Of a stretch of 64,000 bases of DNA, positions 19,641 to 30,785 are shown piece by piece. Origin of the DNA: Phycisphaerales bacterium. Its GTDB lineage: Bacteria; Planctomycetota; Phycisphaerae; Phycisphaerales; UBA1924. Each line of letters begins with the position of its first letter. Within the stretch, counting starts at the first letter, position 1. The DNA lies in the NCBI GenBank assembly GCA_029260315.1, contig JAJDDM010000146.1, positions 21,015-85,014 on the forward strand, read 5' to 3'. The notes below the pieces were generated by a model that did not search any database, was not told where the DNA came from, and saw only the letters and a list, made by a program, of their open reading frames with translations. A program made the translations under genes and the position numbers.

Positions 19641-20277
19641 CGTGGACTCCTCGTGGTTCGCTCGCCACGCCTGCGGACGAAGCGGGATTGGTCAGCGGGG
19701 TTTGTACCGCCTGTCGCCTCGCGCGTCAACGCGAGACCGGAATATTCGCCAAACTCACCCCCGCTGTTCCAACCCAACTGGGTGTTCCAACCCAACCCAT
19801 CTCGGCGATTCTCCAAGAAACCGCGCCGATCTCCCGTGCGGACAATGGTAGACTGGTTCATGACCGGGCTCGCCCGCGTCGGGATCCTTGGCAGAAAGGT
19901 GTCTGAACCACTTCGATCCCCACGGGAACGCCCAGAGCGTCGCGATGGTCAAGCCCCCACAGAGGGGAAGGCCGGGACGAGGCTCGGCGTGCCCACCTCG
20001 AAAGAGGGGTTCGGAACCTTGCCAATCTCCCACGCTGGACGACCCGGTTTTTTTCTGCCCCATTACCATTGAACCATCCCTCGTCCGACCAGACGCCGGT
20101 CCTGAGGCCCGGCAAAGGTCCGGGCTAGTACCCCGCTCAGGCGGTCCGCGCCGAGCCAATCTGCCAGATCGACAGCACACACTACGCAAAACTCCGCCCA
20201 CGACCCTCCGCAGCATCGCCCACAAGACGCTCCAGCTGGCATCCGGATTGCCCCCTGTCCCCCCGACAGGAGCCGCC
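19641..20277. other. 637-base gap between the lipoprotein gene and clpB
   Basis: No convincing gene is seen. The open frames here have shadow-like Arg/Pro-rich composition. The segment holds a direct repeat of GTTCCAACCCAA (about 19767 and 19787), a T7 run near 20049, and a GCCCGG...CCGGGC hairpin near 20108. No CIRCE (TTAGCACTC) or other heat-shock operator for clpB was found. Confidence 0.5.
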
Positions 20278-23130
<2,853 letters not shown>

Positions 23131-23195
23131 TTTCAGACCGTTTAATCAAGGGCCCGGCTTGATTAAGCGATTGGGCGTTTGCTTTAATAACGAGC

Positions 23196-24374
23196 ATGCC
23201 TGATTCAGCCGGCCCAAATACCAGGCGAGCGCACCCCCGCTGCGGCGTCTACCGGCGTCAGCCCCGAGGTTATTGGGCGTTTTTACCCAACACCCTTCCC
23301 CCGAAGCCGTCCGTGGGTCTGCTCGCGATCGAGCCCGAACTCTCCCGCGCGAACCTCGCCCTCGGACGGCTGGATGGCGTCGCGGATCTCGTGCCGAATC
23401 CCGATCTTTTCGTCGCGATGTATGTCCGCAAAGAAGCCGTGCTGAGTTCTCGCATCGAAGGCACCCAGGCGAGCCTCGACGACGTGCTCGCGTACGAGGC
23501 CGGCGTCCCCGCCGAGGACGACGAGCCCGCCGATGTTGAAGAGGTCTTCAACTATGTGCGTGCGCTGAATCACGGGCTCGCCCGCCTCCCCGATCTGCCG
23601 CTCTCGCTCCGGCTCTTGCGCGAGGTCCACGCCATCCTCCTGGAGGATGTTCGAGGCGGCGACAAGACGTCGGGCGCATTCCGGAAATCGCAGAACTGGA
23701 TCGGGCCGTCCGGATGCACGCTCGCGGGCGCCATCTTCGTGCCGCCGGCGCCGTTAGACATGATCGAACCGCTGGCCGATCTCGAAGCATTCGCTCGCCG
23801 GCGCGACGAGATGCCGACACTCGTGCGCTGCGCGATCGCGCACCAACAGTTCGAGACCATTCACCCATTCCTCGACGGCAACGGCCGCCTGGGTCGATTG
23901 CTGGTCACTCTCATGCTCAGCGAGCGCGAGGTACTCAGCAGGCCCCTGCTGTATCTCTCTTCATACTTCACGCGCAACAAGAACGAGTACTACGCATGGC
24001 TTGCTCGCGTGCGCGAAGAAGGGGACTGGGAAGGTTGGATCCGGTTCTTTCTGGAGGGCGTTCGGGCCGTTGCCGCCGAGGCAGTCACCACAGCCCGCGC
24101 AGTCCTCGAACTCCAACAGCGCCACAGGGATATCGTGCGCGCAAAGTACGGAAACGTGACCAACGCCCTCGCCCTGCTCGACTCCTTGGCGCTCCACCCC
24201 ATCGTCACCGTGAAGCACGTCGCCAAGTCCATCTCGACCAGCGTGCCAACCGCCAACAGTCTCGTTTCCGATTTCGAGCGGCTCGGACTGCTCCGCGAGA
24301 TCACCGGTCGCAAACGTGGCAGAGTCTTCCGGTATCAGACATATCTTGACGCGCTCTCACCCGCCGAGCGCTGA
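23196..24374 (+). CDS. Fic domain protein with N-terminal inhibitory motif and C-terminal winged helix
   Basis: A 392-residue protein. The Fic core has HPFLDGNGRLGR (catalytic His223), matching HxFx(D/E)GNGRxxR, so AMP transfer from ATP to a protein target is expected. The N-terminal part carries SSRIEGTQ (Glu88), the class II inhibitory (S/T)xxxE(G/N) motif that blocks ATP binding. The C-terminus (about residues 315-392, VKHVAKSISTSVPTANSLVS) looks like a winged helix. The architecture matches SoFic-type proteins. It stands alone with no separate antitoxin gene, as expected when the inhibitor is built in. Confidence 0.93.
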   Translation: MPDSAGPNTRRAHPRCGVYRRQPRGYWAFLPNTLPPKPSVGLLAIEPELSRANLALGRLDGVADLVPNPDLFVAMYVRKEAVLSSRIEGTQASLDDVLAYEAGVPAEDDEPADVEEVFNYVRALNHGLARLPDLPLSLRLLREVHAILLEDVRGGDKTSGAFRKSQNWIGPSGCTLAGAIFVPPAPLDMIEPLADLEAFARRRDEMPTLVRCAIAHQQFETIHPFLDGNGRLGRLLVTLMLSEREVLSRPLLYLSSYFTRNKNEYYAWLARVREEGDWEGWIRFFLEGVRAVAAEAVTTARAVLELQQRHRDIVRAKYGNVTNALALLDSLALHPIVTVKHVAKSISTSVPTANSLVSDFERLGLLREITGRKRGRVFRYQTYLDALSPAER

Positions 24375-24531
24375 CTTGGGGCATGCTTTGCGCCCGTGCT
24401 CCCTACCGTCCCAGCCGCCACGCCCCCGTGAGGCCGTCGCGCGCGATTCGCCGAACTCCAATGCCCGCCACCGAACTTGCCCGTCGCCCCGGCGTACCTG
24501 CGGCAATCCCTTAGAACAAAGGAGGCCGCCC

Positions 24532-24843
24532 ATGCCGCTGCACATCGAGATCGGGTATCGCGGAACCGATCGATCCGACGCGCTCGACGAGCACGTCCGC
24601 GCCGAGCTGGAATCCGCCATCGGGCGCTTCGCCGAGCGGATCACACGCGTCGAGGTGCATCTTTCCGACGAGAACAGCCCGCAGAAGGAAGGGCCGAGGG
24701 ACAAGCGATGCCTCATGGAGGCAAGGCCCGCGTCCATGGACCCCGTCGTCGCCCAGGATGAGAGCGACGACCTTTACGGTTCGGTGCGAGAATCGGCTCG
24801 CAAGCTCGGGCGCGTGCTGGATCGCAAGTTCAAGACGTCCTAA
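24532..24843 (+). CDS. Ribosome hibernation factor-like (HPF/RaiA) protein
   Basis: A 103-residue protein with the S30AE-like pattern (LHIEIGYRGTDRSDALDEHV...FAERITRVEVHLSDENSP...CLMEARP) and a short C-terminal helix. Related short HPF/YfiA proteins bind the 30S decoding centre in stationary phase. Here the beta strands are degenerate compared with E. coli HPF, so a divergent or regulatory paralogue is possible. AAAGGAGG lies 8 bases before the ATG. It precedes nhaA. Confidence 0.7.
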   Translation: MPLHIEIGYRGTDRSDALDEHVRAELESAIGRFAERITRVEVHLSDENSPQKEGPRDKRCLMEARPASMDPVVAQDESDDLYGSVRESARKLGRVLDRKFKTS

Positions 24844-24922
24844 ACAACAGCACCTCTCGCGCGGCAGCGATGGGTCTGGCGGTTCGTGCTTTCCCTATTG
24901 ATTCGGCCGCAGGAGTCGCTTC

Positions 24923-26287
24923 GTGGCGGGTATCGGCAAGTCCTATGAGAAAGAACCCCAGGGCCGCCCCGTTCCCGCCGACGCGATCGTCGCGCCGTTC
25001 GACCGATTCACCCGCCTGGAAGCATCCAGCGGCATCCTGCTCATGCTCGCCGCCGCCGCCGCCCTGATCTGGGCAAACTCCCCTTGGGACGAGTCCTACC
25101 GAGCTGTATGGGTCGAGAGCACCCTGACCGTCGGCGTCAACGAGTGGGCCCTCACCAAACCCGTCGTCGTCTGGATCAACGACCTGCTCATGGCCCTGTT
25201 CTTCCTGCTCGTTGGCCTGGAGATCAAGCGCGAGATCCTGCGGGGCGAGCTCCGCACATTTCGACGCGCGTCCCTGCCCATCGCGGGCGCACTGGGCGGC
25301 ATCGTCGCTCCCGCCGCCATCTACGCCGCCATCAACGCCGGCCAGCCCACCATCCGCGGCTGGGGCGTCCCCATGGCGACCGACATCGCCTTCGCCCTCG
25401 GCGTGCTCGCCCTCGTCGGGTCGCGCGTCCCCGTGAGCCTGCGCATCTTCCTGACGTCCCTCGCGATCGTCGACGACCTGGCGGCGCTGCTGGTCATCGC
25501 GCTGTTCTATACCGAGACCATCAAGGCGGAGTACCTGGCGTACGCGGGGATCGCCCTCGTCGCGCTGGCGGCACTCAACCTCGCCGGCTTTCGTCGCATG
25601 ACGCCCTACCTCATCCTCGGCATGATCCTGTGGTTCCTCGTGCTCAAGAGCGGCATCCACGCGACGATCGCGGGCGTCGCTCTCGCCGGGACCATCCCGA
25701 TCTCCAACAGGGTCGACCGCTCCAAGTTTGTCCGCTTCCTCCACGCCGCCAGCGACGACATCGAAGCCGAGGGCCTCGATGGCGAGCGCGCCGACCTCAC
25801 CGAGAGACAACGCAGCATCGCCATCTCCATCGAGAAGGCCACCGAGCGCGTCGAATCGCCCCTGCGCAGGCTCGAGCACGCCCTGCTCCCCTGGGTCTCG
25901 TTTCTCATCGTGCCCGTCTTCGCCCTGGCAAACGCCGGCGTCGCGATCAGCGGCGAATCCATCGGGCCCGCCGCGTCCAGCAGGATCGCCATCGGCGTCG
26001 CCCTCGGCCTGCTCATCGGAAAACCCCTCGGCGTCTTCGGCTTCGCGTGGCTGGCCATCAAGCTCGGTCTGGCGTCCAAGCCCGATGAACTGCGATGGAG
26101 TCACCTCCACGGCGCCGCGTGGCTCGCCGGCATCGGCTTCACCATGGCCCTGTTCATCGCGGCCCTCGCCTTCCCGGCACAAGAAGACCTCGACCGCGCA
26201 AAGCTCGCGATCCTCGGCGCGAGCGTTGTCGCAGGCGTGGTCGGATTCGTCATCCTGCGAGCGACGCGCCCCGCGAGCGCCAACTGA
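24923..26287 (+). CDS. nhaA: Na+/H+ antiporter NhaA
   Basis: A 454-residue membrane protein with the NhaA signatures: FFLLVGLEIKREILRGEL, then MATDIAFALGVLALVGSRVP, which contains the first of the ion-binding Asp residues (D163/D164 equivalents in TDIAF and IVDDLAALLVIALFY). It exchanges sodium for protons at the cytoplasmic membrane and fits a marine or halotolerant host. The GTG start at 24923 has AGGAG 7 bases upstream. There are about 60 extra residues compared with E. coli NhaA (388), mainly an acidic cytoplasmic loop near residues 275-300. Confidence 0.95.
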   Translation: MAGIGKSYEKEPQGRPVPADAIVAPFDRFTRLEASSGILLMLAAAAALIWANSPWDESYRAVWVESTLTVGVNEWALTKPVVVWINDLLMALFFLLVGLEIKREILRGELRTFRRASLPIAGALGGIVAPAAIYAAINAGQPTIRGWGVPMATDIAFALGVLALVGSRVPVSLRIFLTSLAIVDDLAALLVIALFYTETIKAEYLAYAGIALVALAALNLAGFRRMTPYLILGMILWFLVLKSGIHATIAGVALAGTIPISNRVDRSKFVRFLHAASDDIEAEGLDGERADLTERQRSIAISIEKATERVESPLRRLEHALLPWVSFLIVPVFALANAGVAISGESIGPAASSRIAIGVALGLLIGKPLGVFGFAWLAIKLGLASKPDELRWSHLHGAAWLAGIGFTMALFIAALAFPAQEDLDRAKLAILGASVVAGVVGFVILRATRPASAN

Positions 26288-26440
26288 GAGTTGGGACGTC
26301 GCGGGCAGCGCGCCGGCTCTCACGACCGTCCTGGCGCTTCGCGCCCGCCGAACAGCACGGCCCGTGCCGTCAACACCGGCGGGTCAACTCGCGCCGGACC
26401 GCAAGTCCGAGACCCGGCGCCCGCCCCGATACACTCGCCC

Positions 26441-27334
26441 ATGACCCTCGTCCACCTCAACGGTGAGTTCCTTTCGCCCGACGACGCCCGCCTCAGCGCC
26501 TTCGACGCCACCGTCCAGCACGCCGTCGGCCTCTTCGAGACCATGCTCGCCGGCGGGCCCGACGCCCGCGTCCAGCGCCTCGCCGAGCACCTCGAGCGCA
26601 TCGAGACCTCCGCCAAGTCCCTCGACCTGCTCGAAAAACTCGACGCAACCGTCCTCGGCGACCTGATCCTCGAAACCGTCCGCCGCTCCGAACTCGTTGA
26701 CGACGGCCACAAGGCCCGCGTCCGCCTCACCATCACCGGCGGCGACCTCAACCTCCGCGAAAAACAGGCCTCCCGCCACACCCCCGGCGTCCTGATCGTC
26801 TGCCAGCCAGCAACCAGGTACCCCGACACCATGTTCAACCGCGGCGTCCGCGTCACCATCGCCGACCTGCGCGTCAACCCCCTCGACCCGCTCAGTTCCC
26901 ACAAGACCGTCAACTACTGGTCGCGCCTCCGCGAGGTCCAGGCCGCCAGCGCCAAGGGCGCGAGCGAAGCCCTCATCTTCCAGGTCACCAACCACCTCGC
27001 CGGCGGCGCGGTCTCCAACGCCTTTGCCGTCAAGGACGGCCGCCTGCTCACACCCATCGCCCGCGCAGAAGAAGAGCCCGGCGCCATCGCCAGCCCGGTC
27101 CTGCCCGGCATCACCCGCGCCGCCATCCTCGAATACGCCGAGGAACTTGATATCCCGATCGACAAACGCATGCTCACCATCGACGACGTGCTCGGTGCCG
27201 ACGAGCTCTTCCTCACCAACTCTTCCTGGGGCGTCCTCCCCGTCGTCGCCGTCGAGGCCTCCATCATCGCCGATGCCGAGGTCGGTCCCATCACCCGCTC
27301 CCTGCTCGCCCGCTGGCGCGAAGAACTCGCCTGA
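26441..27334 (+). CDS. Class IV PLP-dependent aminotransferase
   Basis: A 297-residue enzyme of the branched-chain aminotransferase / D-amino-acid aminotransferase / aminodeoxychorismate lyase fold. The catalytic Lys155 is in SHKTVNYW, preceded by NPLDPLS. The PLP phosphate-binding residues follow at ...VLPGITRAAILEYAEEL and TNSSWGVLPV. The sequence alone does not separate IlvE from PabC. The length and ELFLTNSSWG end fit the wider DAAT/PabC group. Its stop codon is followed one base later by the first hairpin repeat (27336). Confidence 0.85.
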   Translation: MTLVHLNGEFLSPDDARLSAFDATVQHAVGLFETMLAGGPDARVQRLAEHLERIETSAKSLDLLEKLDATVLGDLILETVRRSELVDDGHKARVRLTITGGDLNLREKQASRHTPGVLIVCQPATRYPDTMFNRGVRVTIADLRVNPLDPLSSHKTVNYWSRLREVQAASAKGASEALIFQVTNHLAGGAVSNAFAVKDGRLLTPIARAEEEPGAIASPVLPGITRAAILEYAEELDIPIDKRMLTIDDVLGADELFLTNSSWGVLPVVAVEASIIADAEVGPITRSLLARWREELA

Positions 27335-27335
27335 C

Positions 27336-27374
27336 GTGCCACCGAGATGGCCGGCTCTGCGGCTTTCTCGGTGC
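27336..27374 (+). repeat. Covarying hairpin repeat, copy 1 (degenerate, long stem)
   Basis: It has end GTGCCACC, loop GCTCTG and end GGTGC, with a 10-position stem (GAGATGGCCG / CGGCTTTCTC) of which 8 pair. It begins one base after the aminotransferase stop and abuts a 41-bp repeat (27375). Confidence 0.7.
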
Positions 27375-27417
27375 GGCGCCGTGGTCGAAGCGGGTCTTCG
27401 AGCGCAGGCCACGCCGA
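27375..27417 (+). repeat. 41-bp dispersed repeat, intergenic copy 1 (forward)
   Basis: It reads GGCGCCGTGGTC, then GAAGCGGGTCTTCGAGCG, then CAGGCCACGCC. The ends CGTGGTC/GGCCACG can pair over 7 positions. Other copies lie at 37338, 42833, 44910 (all reverse) and 62823 (forward). Confidence 0.9.
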
Positions 27418-27581
27418 ACCACCCGCTGCGATTGATCCTCGCGTCGCTCCGCTCCAACGGGGCGCCGCGAAACTGGCGAGAGGCGCCAGCCCCTCGAAGC
27501 GCCGAGTATCACAGGCCCGACTGTCAGAGCGATTTGCGTCAACTGGCGGAGAACTCGAACAACTGCGGATGACCGAGTGAC

Positions 27582-27616
27582 GTGCCACCAGCCGTGGCTT
27601 TGCACGGCTGGTGCTT
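27582..27616 (+). repeat. Covarying hairpin repeat, copy 2
   Basis: It has end GTGCCACC, stem AGCCGTG / CACGGCT, loop GCTTTG and end GGTGCTT. It is inverted relative to copy 3, which starts 18 bases further on. Confidence 0.9.
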
Positions 27617-27633
27617 CTGGGAGAGCGCCATGA

Positions 27634-27668
27634 AACACCAACCGCTCAAAGCAGCGGTTGGTGGCACG
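27634..27668 (-). repeat. Covarying hairpin repeat, copy 3
   Basis: It reads AACACC, stem AACCGCT / AGCGGTT, loop CAAAGC (complement of the copy 2 loop), and ends GGTGGCACG. With copy 2 it forms an inverted pair of the BIME type. Confidence 0.9.
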
Positions 27669-27756
27669 ACGCAAGACACGCGCGCAAGCATCCCGCCGCG
27701 AAGCACTTGTGGCAAACGACGCAAATGGCTCGTCAGGAAGGGCGTCTTCCGGGTCT

Positions 27757-28098
27757 TCACTCCTCTACATCGCCTCCGAAGCTCCGAAATGCTCGAACGC
27801 CGGTGAACGCATCATCAACGAACTCAAACCCGAACCAGTTGTCAGGACGTGCTGGCTCCTCGTCGCAGTAATGCGGCAAGTAAGTCGTCAGCGGCCCATG
27901 GCACTCAGGACAGCGCGGAGTTGCGGTAAAGCTGAATCGACCTTCACATGGGTAGGGTCTGAGAAGCGGCTCAAGCTCGGCGTGCTGCGCCCTCGCCAGC
28001 AACTGAGGCGCATTGCTGAGAACGACGCTCGGAATCCCTTCATCATAGAGCGACCAGTGCGCGCCGTGCCCACATCGATCGCAATATGCAACCTGCAT
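27757..28098 (-). CDS. Zinc-ribbon protein of unknown function, possibly 5'-truncated
   Basis: From ATG 28098 this is a 113-residue protein (MQVAYCDRCGHGAHWSLYDE...ATPRCPECHGPLTTYLPHYC) with CDRC and CPEC pairs typical of zinc ribbons. In the same frame, coding-like sequence continues upstream to 28200 and reads IDCPGCGASLQGKVKGPFHL. This supplies another CxxC pair that looks like part of the domain. That extension has no ATG, GTG or TTG and runs into a TAG at 28201-28203, the stop of the small gene upstream. The real protein may start at an unusual codon (ATT near 28170) or be interrupted by the TAG. Function unknown. Confidence 0.6.
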   Translation of the reverse strand: MQVAYCDRCGHGAHWSLYDEGIPSVVLSNAPQLLARAQHAELEPLLRPYPCEGRFSFTATPRCPECHGPLTTYLPHYCDEEPARPDNWFGFEFVDDAFTGVRAFRSFGGDVEE

Positions 28099-28200
28099 GC
28101 TCGAGAATCCAAGGTGGAATGGACCCTTTACCTTCCCTTGAAGGGAAGCGCCACACCCGGGACAATCAATCTTGTCCGGCCAGCCGCGCGGTCGATTACG

Positions 28201-28383
28201 CTACTCGGCCTGTTTCCGAGGTGCAAACAGTCCGAAGAATCGCCGCGGAGCCCACTCAACAACGGGGCGGCCAAGGATCAACTTGCCTCTCACGGATCTG
28301 TCGGGACTGGTTGGCGAGTCGTCCTGCCATCCGTATTTCTCGACGAATCGCAGCCACGCCTTCCAGGCCCGCCTGAAGAACAC
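28201..28383 (-). CDS. Small hypothetical protein downstream of pyrE, same frame as the zinc-ribbon gene
   Basis: A 60-residue basic protein (MFFRRAWKAWLRFVEKYGWQ...LILGRPVVEWAPRRFF...RKQAE) starting at a GTG 3 bases after the pyrE stop, with GAGGAG as ribosome binding site. It ends in TAG, and the next codons continue in the same frame into the zinc-ribbon protein. The two could be halves of one gene of about 208 codons split by a nonsense mutation, or two coupled genes. Not recognised. Confidence 0.5.
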   Translation of the reverse strand: MFFRRAWKAWLRFVEKYGWQDDSPTSPDRSVRGKLILGRPVVEWAPRRFFGLFAPRKQAE

Positions 28384-28386
28384 GCC

Positions 28387-28950
28387 CTACTCCTCGATCC
28401 CCAGATCCCGCTTCGTGAACAAGCTCTCGAACGCCACTCCCGCCGCCTCAAAGTTCGCCGACGCTCCTTCTTCCCGGTCGATCGTGCAGATCACCCGCAC
28501 CACCTCGGCGCCCAGCTCGCGCAGGACCGCGACCGCCTCCAGCGCCTGCCCTCCCGTCGTCGCGACGTCCTCGAGCATCACCACCCGCTCGCCCTTGTTC
28601 AGCTCGCCCTCGAGCTGCTTGCCCGTTCCGTAGTCCTTCTTGCTGTTGCGGATGAACACGCACGCCTTGCCCGTCTTCAAGCTTGCGGCGGTCACCAGCG
28701 GGATCCCCCCCAGTTCCGCCCCCGCCAGCCGATCAACCGCCCCGCTCTCGGCCTCGATCCTCTGGATGCGCTCGGCGAACATCTGCGCGACCCGCTCCAG
28801 AATCTCGGGCCTCGTGCTGAATCGGTACTTGTCCAGGTAATAGCTGCTCGTGCGACCCGAACGGAGTGTGAACGTGCCCCGCAGCAGCGAGACCGCCGCG
28901 ATCTGGGACGCGACCTCGCCCTCAACCCCCGGCTTCTCGGACGTGCTCAT
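28387..28950 (-). CDS. pyrE: Orotate phosphoribosyltransferase
   Basis: A 187-residue enzyme of pyrimidine synthesis that joins orotate and PRPP to make OMP. The PRPP-binding motif VVMLEDVATTGGQALEAV is intact, and the N-terminal part (GTFTLRSGRTSSYYLDKYRF) and Lys-rich loop (FIRNSKKDYGTGKQLEG) match PyrE. The ATG at 28950 begins the family-length protein. The frame is open far upstream, but that is the antisense of the next gene. A small open frame follows after 3 bases in the same direction. Confidence 0.93.
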   Translation of the reverse strand: MSTSEKPGVEGEVASQIAAVSLLRGTFTLRSGRTSSYYLDKYRFSTRPEILERVAQMFAERIQRIEAESGAVDRLAGAELGGIPLVTAASLKTGKACVFIRNSKKDYGTGKQLEGELNKGERVVMLEDVATTGGQALEAVAVLRELGAEVVRVICTIDREEGASANFEAAGVAFESLFTKRDLGIEE

Positions 28951-29080
28951 GCCCGGAGCATAGAGCCGTCGCTCGCCCGCCAACTGCTGGCCTCGGGCAA
29001 TCGACGGGCCGAAGAGTCGTTGTGCGAGGCGTATCGTCTTCGGATAGTGCGCGGCTGGGCCGCGCCCATGGGAGCAGATC

Positions 29081-30052
29081 ATGCGTCGATGGCTGGTGGC
29101 GGCAGCGGGATTGGGGATGGTGGCGGGCGCAGGCTTCGGGCAGGTGCTGCTGCCCCCGCCCGAGAAGCCCGAGGGCTTCAACAAGATTCCCCCGCCGCCG
29201 GATCCCAACACCGTCCGCCTCAAGCAGGCGGTCCAGGAGGCCAACGACCAGCGGATGGCCGACCAGGAACGGCTGATGGCCGAGCGCGAGGCCGAGAAGC
29301 GGCGCGACCAGCAGCTGGTCAACAACCAGTACACGCAGGAGCAGCTCCTCGGGCAGCTCGCCGACGTGCAATACGAGAGCATGGTCTGGCGCGATGAGAC
29401 CGGCAAGATGGTCGAGCTCGACCAGCCCCCGATGATCGCGGCGTTCAACCACAACCCGCTCCTGGATGGCCCGACGCTCGACGCGGTGTGGGCGGTCCTC
29501 GAGGATCGGCGCGAGCGCCAGGAACAGCGACTGATCGACAACCCGGAGATCGTCCGCCTGGTCGCCGCCGGCGAGATCGAGAAGACCTCGCTCGCGGACC
29601 TCAACGGCCTCCAGCGCATGCGCATGCTGATGGTCAAGCTCAACCTCGAGAAGCCGATCTTGCAGGAGTTGGGCGAGCGCGGCGTGATCGATCGCAAGCA
29701 GGCCTTCATGAACCAGATTATCGTCAAGGAGTACGCGACCGCGCTGCGCGCCCAGATCGCGGCGGGCGCCGAGGGCATGGAGATGCAGGCCCTCGTCGCG
29801 CCGATGCTCCGAGGCCAGGCCGACGAGGCGATCTTTGTCTACGAGAGCATGCTCCTCGCGGCCGCGCCGTCGCTCACCAATATCGCCCAGCGCCTCGACC
29901 TGAGCGAGGCCCAACAGGCGATCCTGGACTATGCCAGATCAAGGCTCGCAATCGCGAGCGACAGATCCACAAAGCTGGAAGCGATGAACAGCTTTGTCAG
30001 CACGCTGGATCCGGATCAGATCCGGGCGTTCCTCGAGATCGCCGCCGGTTAG
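29081..30052 (+). CDS. Secreted protein of unknown function, Gln/Glu-rich helical
   Basis: A 323-residue protein with a signal peptide (MRRWLVAAAGLGMVAGAGFG), a Pro-rich segment (LLPPPEKPEGFNKIPPPPDP) and long charged helices (RMADQERLMAEREAEKRRDQ). No family recognised. GGAG lies 8 bases before the ATG. It is divergent from pyrE and convergent, with a 4-base gap, to the next gene. Confidence 0.75.
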   Translation: MRRWLVAAAGLGMVAGAGFGQVLLPPPEKPEGFNKIPPPPDPNTVRLKQAVQEANDQRMADQERLMAEREAEKRRDQQLVNNQYTQEQLLGQLADVQYESMVWRDETGKMVELDQPPMIAAFNHNPLLDGPTLDAVWAVLEDRRERQEQRLIDNPEIVRLVAAGEIEKTSLADLNGLQRMRMLMVKLNLEKPILQELGERGVIDRKQAFMNQIIVKEYATALRAQIAAGAEGMEMQALVAPMLRGQADEAIFVYESMLLAAAPSLTNIAQRLDLSEAQQAILDYARSRLAIASDRSTKLEAMNSFVSTLDPDQIRAFLEIAAG

Positions 30053-30056
30053 CCGA

Positions 30057-30686
30057 CTACGAACCCTCGTCTTCGGCCGCCATCTCCGTCGGCGGCTCCG
30101 CCTCGGCGGGTGTCCGCAGGGCGTTGAGCGCCGGCAAGGGAACCGTCCCGGGCAGCCACGCCTCGTAGTCCTCGACCCGCCAGCCCTCCAGATCGCTCCG
30201 CAGCGTGAGCGTCACGCACTGATACGGCGCGTGGAACCGGTTCTCGGTCTCGTCCAGCGGGCGGTGGATGTCGACCGTCGCGCTGTTGCCGCGGATCCGA
30301 AACTCGCCCACCCGATAGATCGGCAGGCCCTCGTTGCCGTCGACGATGGGCGAGACGTTCTCGCCCAGCGCTGCCACGATGTCGTCGTGGGCGGCCTTGG
30401 TCATGCCGCGCGGCAGGCTGACGGCGATCGGGCGCTCGCTCGTGGGCGCGAGCACGTTGAGCCGCGCGTCGTCCTCGCTCAGCTCCGGCGGCATCCGCTC
30501 GATCGTGAACCGCAGGCCTCGGGTGAGCACGGCACGGACCGCCGGGGCGTTGAGCGTGCTGTCGGTGAGCTGATCGCCCTCGGCGGGGTCATACGAGGTG
30601 TACCCCACACACCCGACCCCCCCCACGCCCCCGGCGAGCATGGTGAGCGAGGCAACGACGGCGACCGGACGACTTGTTCTTGGCAT
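30057..30686 (-). CDS. Exported protein of unknown function, probable lipoprotein
   Basis: A 209-residue protein with hydrophobic signal RPVAVVASLTMLAGGVGGVGC and a lipobox-like VGC at about position 26. The mature region has no recognised domain (ITERP- and RIRGNSATVDIHRPL-like beta strands). ATG 30686 is preferred to ATG 30698 because GGAG lies 9 bases upstream of it. Confidence 0.7.
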   Translation of the reverse strand: MPRTSRPVAVVASLTMLAGGVGGVGCVGYTSYDPAEGDQLTDSTLNAPAVRAVLTRGLRFTIERMPPELSEDDARLNVLAPTSERPIAVSLPRGMTKAAHDDIVAALGENVSPIVDGNEGLPIYRVGEFRIRGNSATVDIHRPLDETENRFHAPYQCVTLTLRSDLEGWRVEDYEAWLPGTVPLPALNALRTPAEAEPPTEMAAEDEGS

Positions 30687-30785
30687 GGCTGACTCCACAT
30701 CCGTGCGGACTGCGAACAGTCTAGCGAGGGCGGGTGCCGCGCGCCGGGGAATGCGGGCGGTCCCCTACGATCGACAGGGAGCGAC

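Noticed and set aside
23196..24374. Fic protein as the toxin of a two-gene Fic/antitoxin pair
   Set aside because: The inhibitory SSRIEG motif is within the protein itself, and the neighbouring genes (clpB, HPF-like) are not antitoxins.
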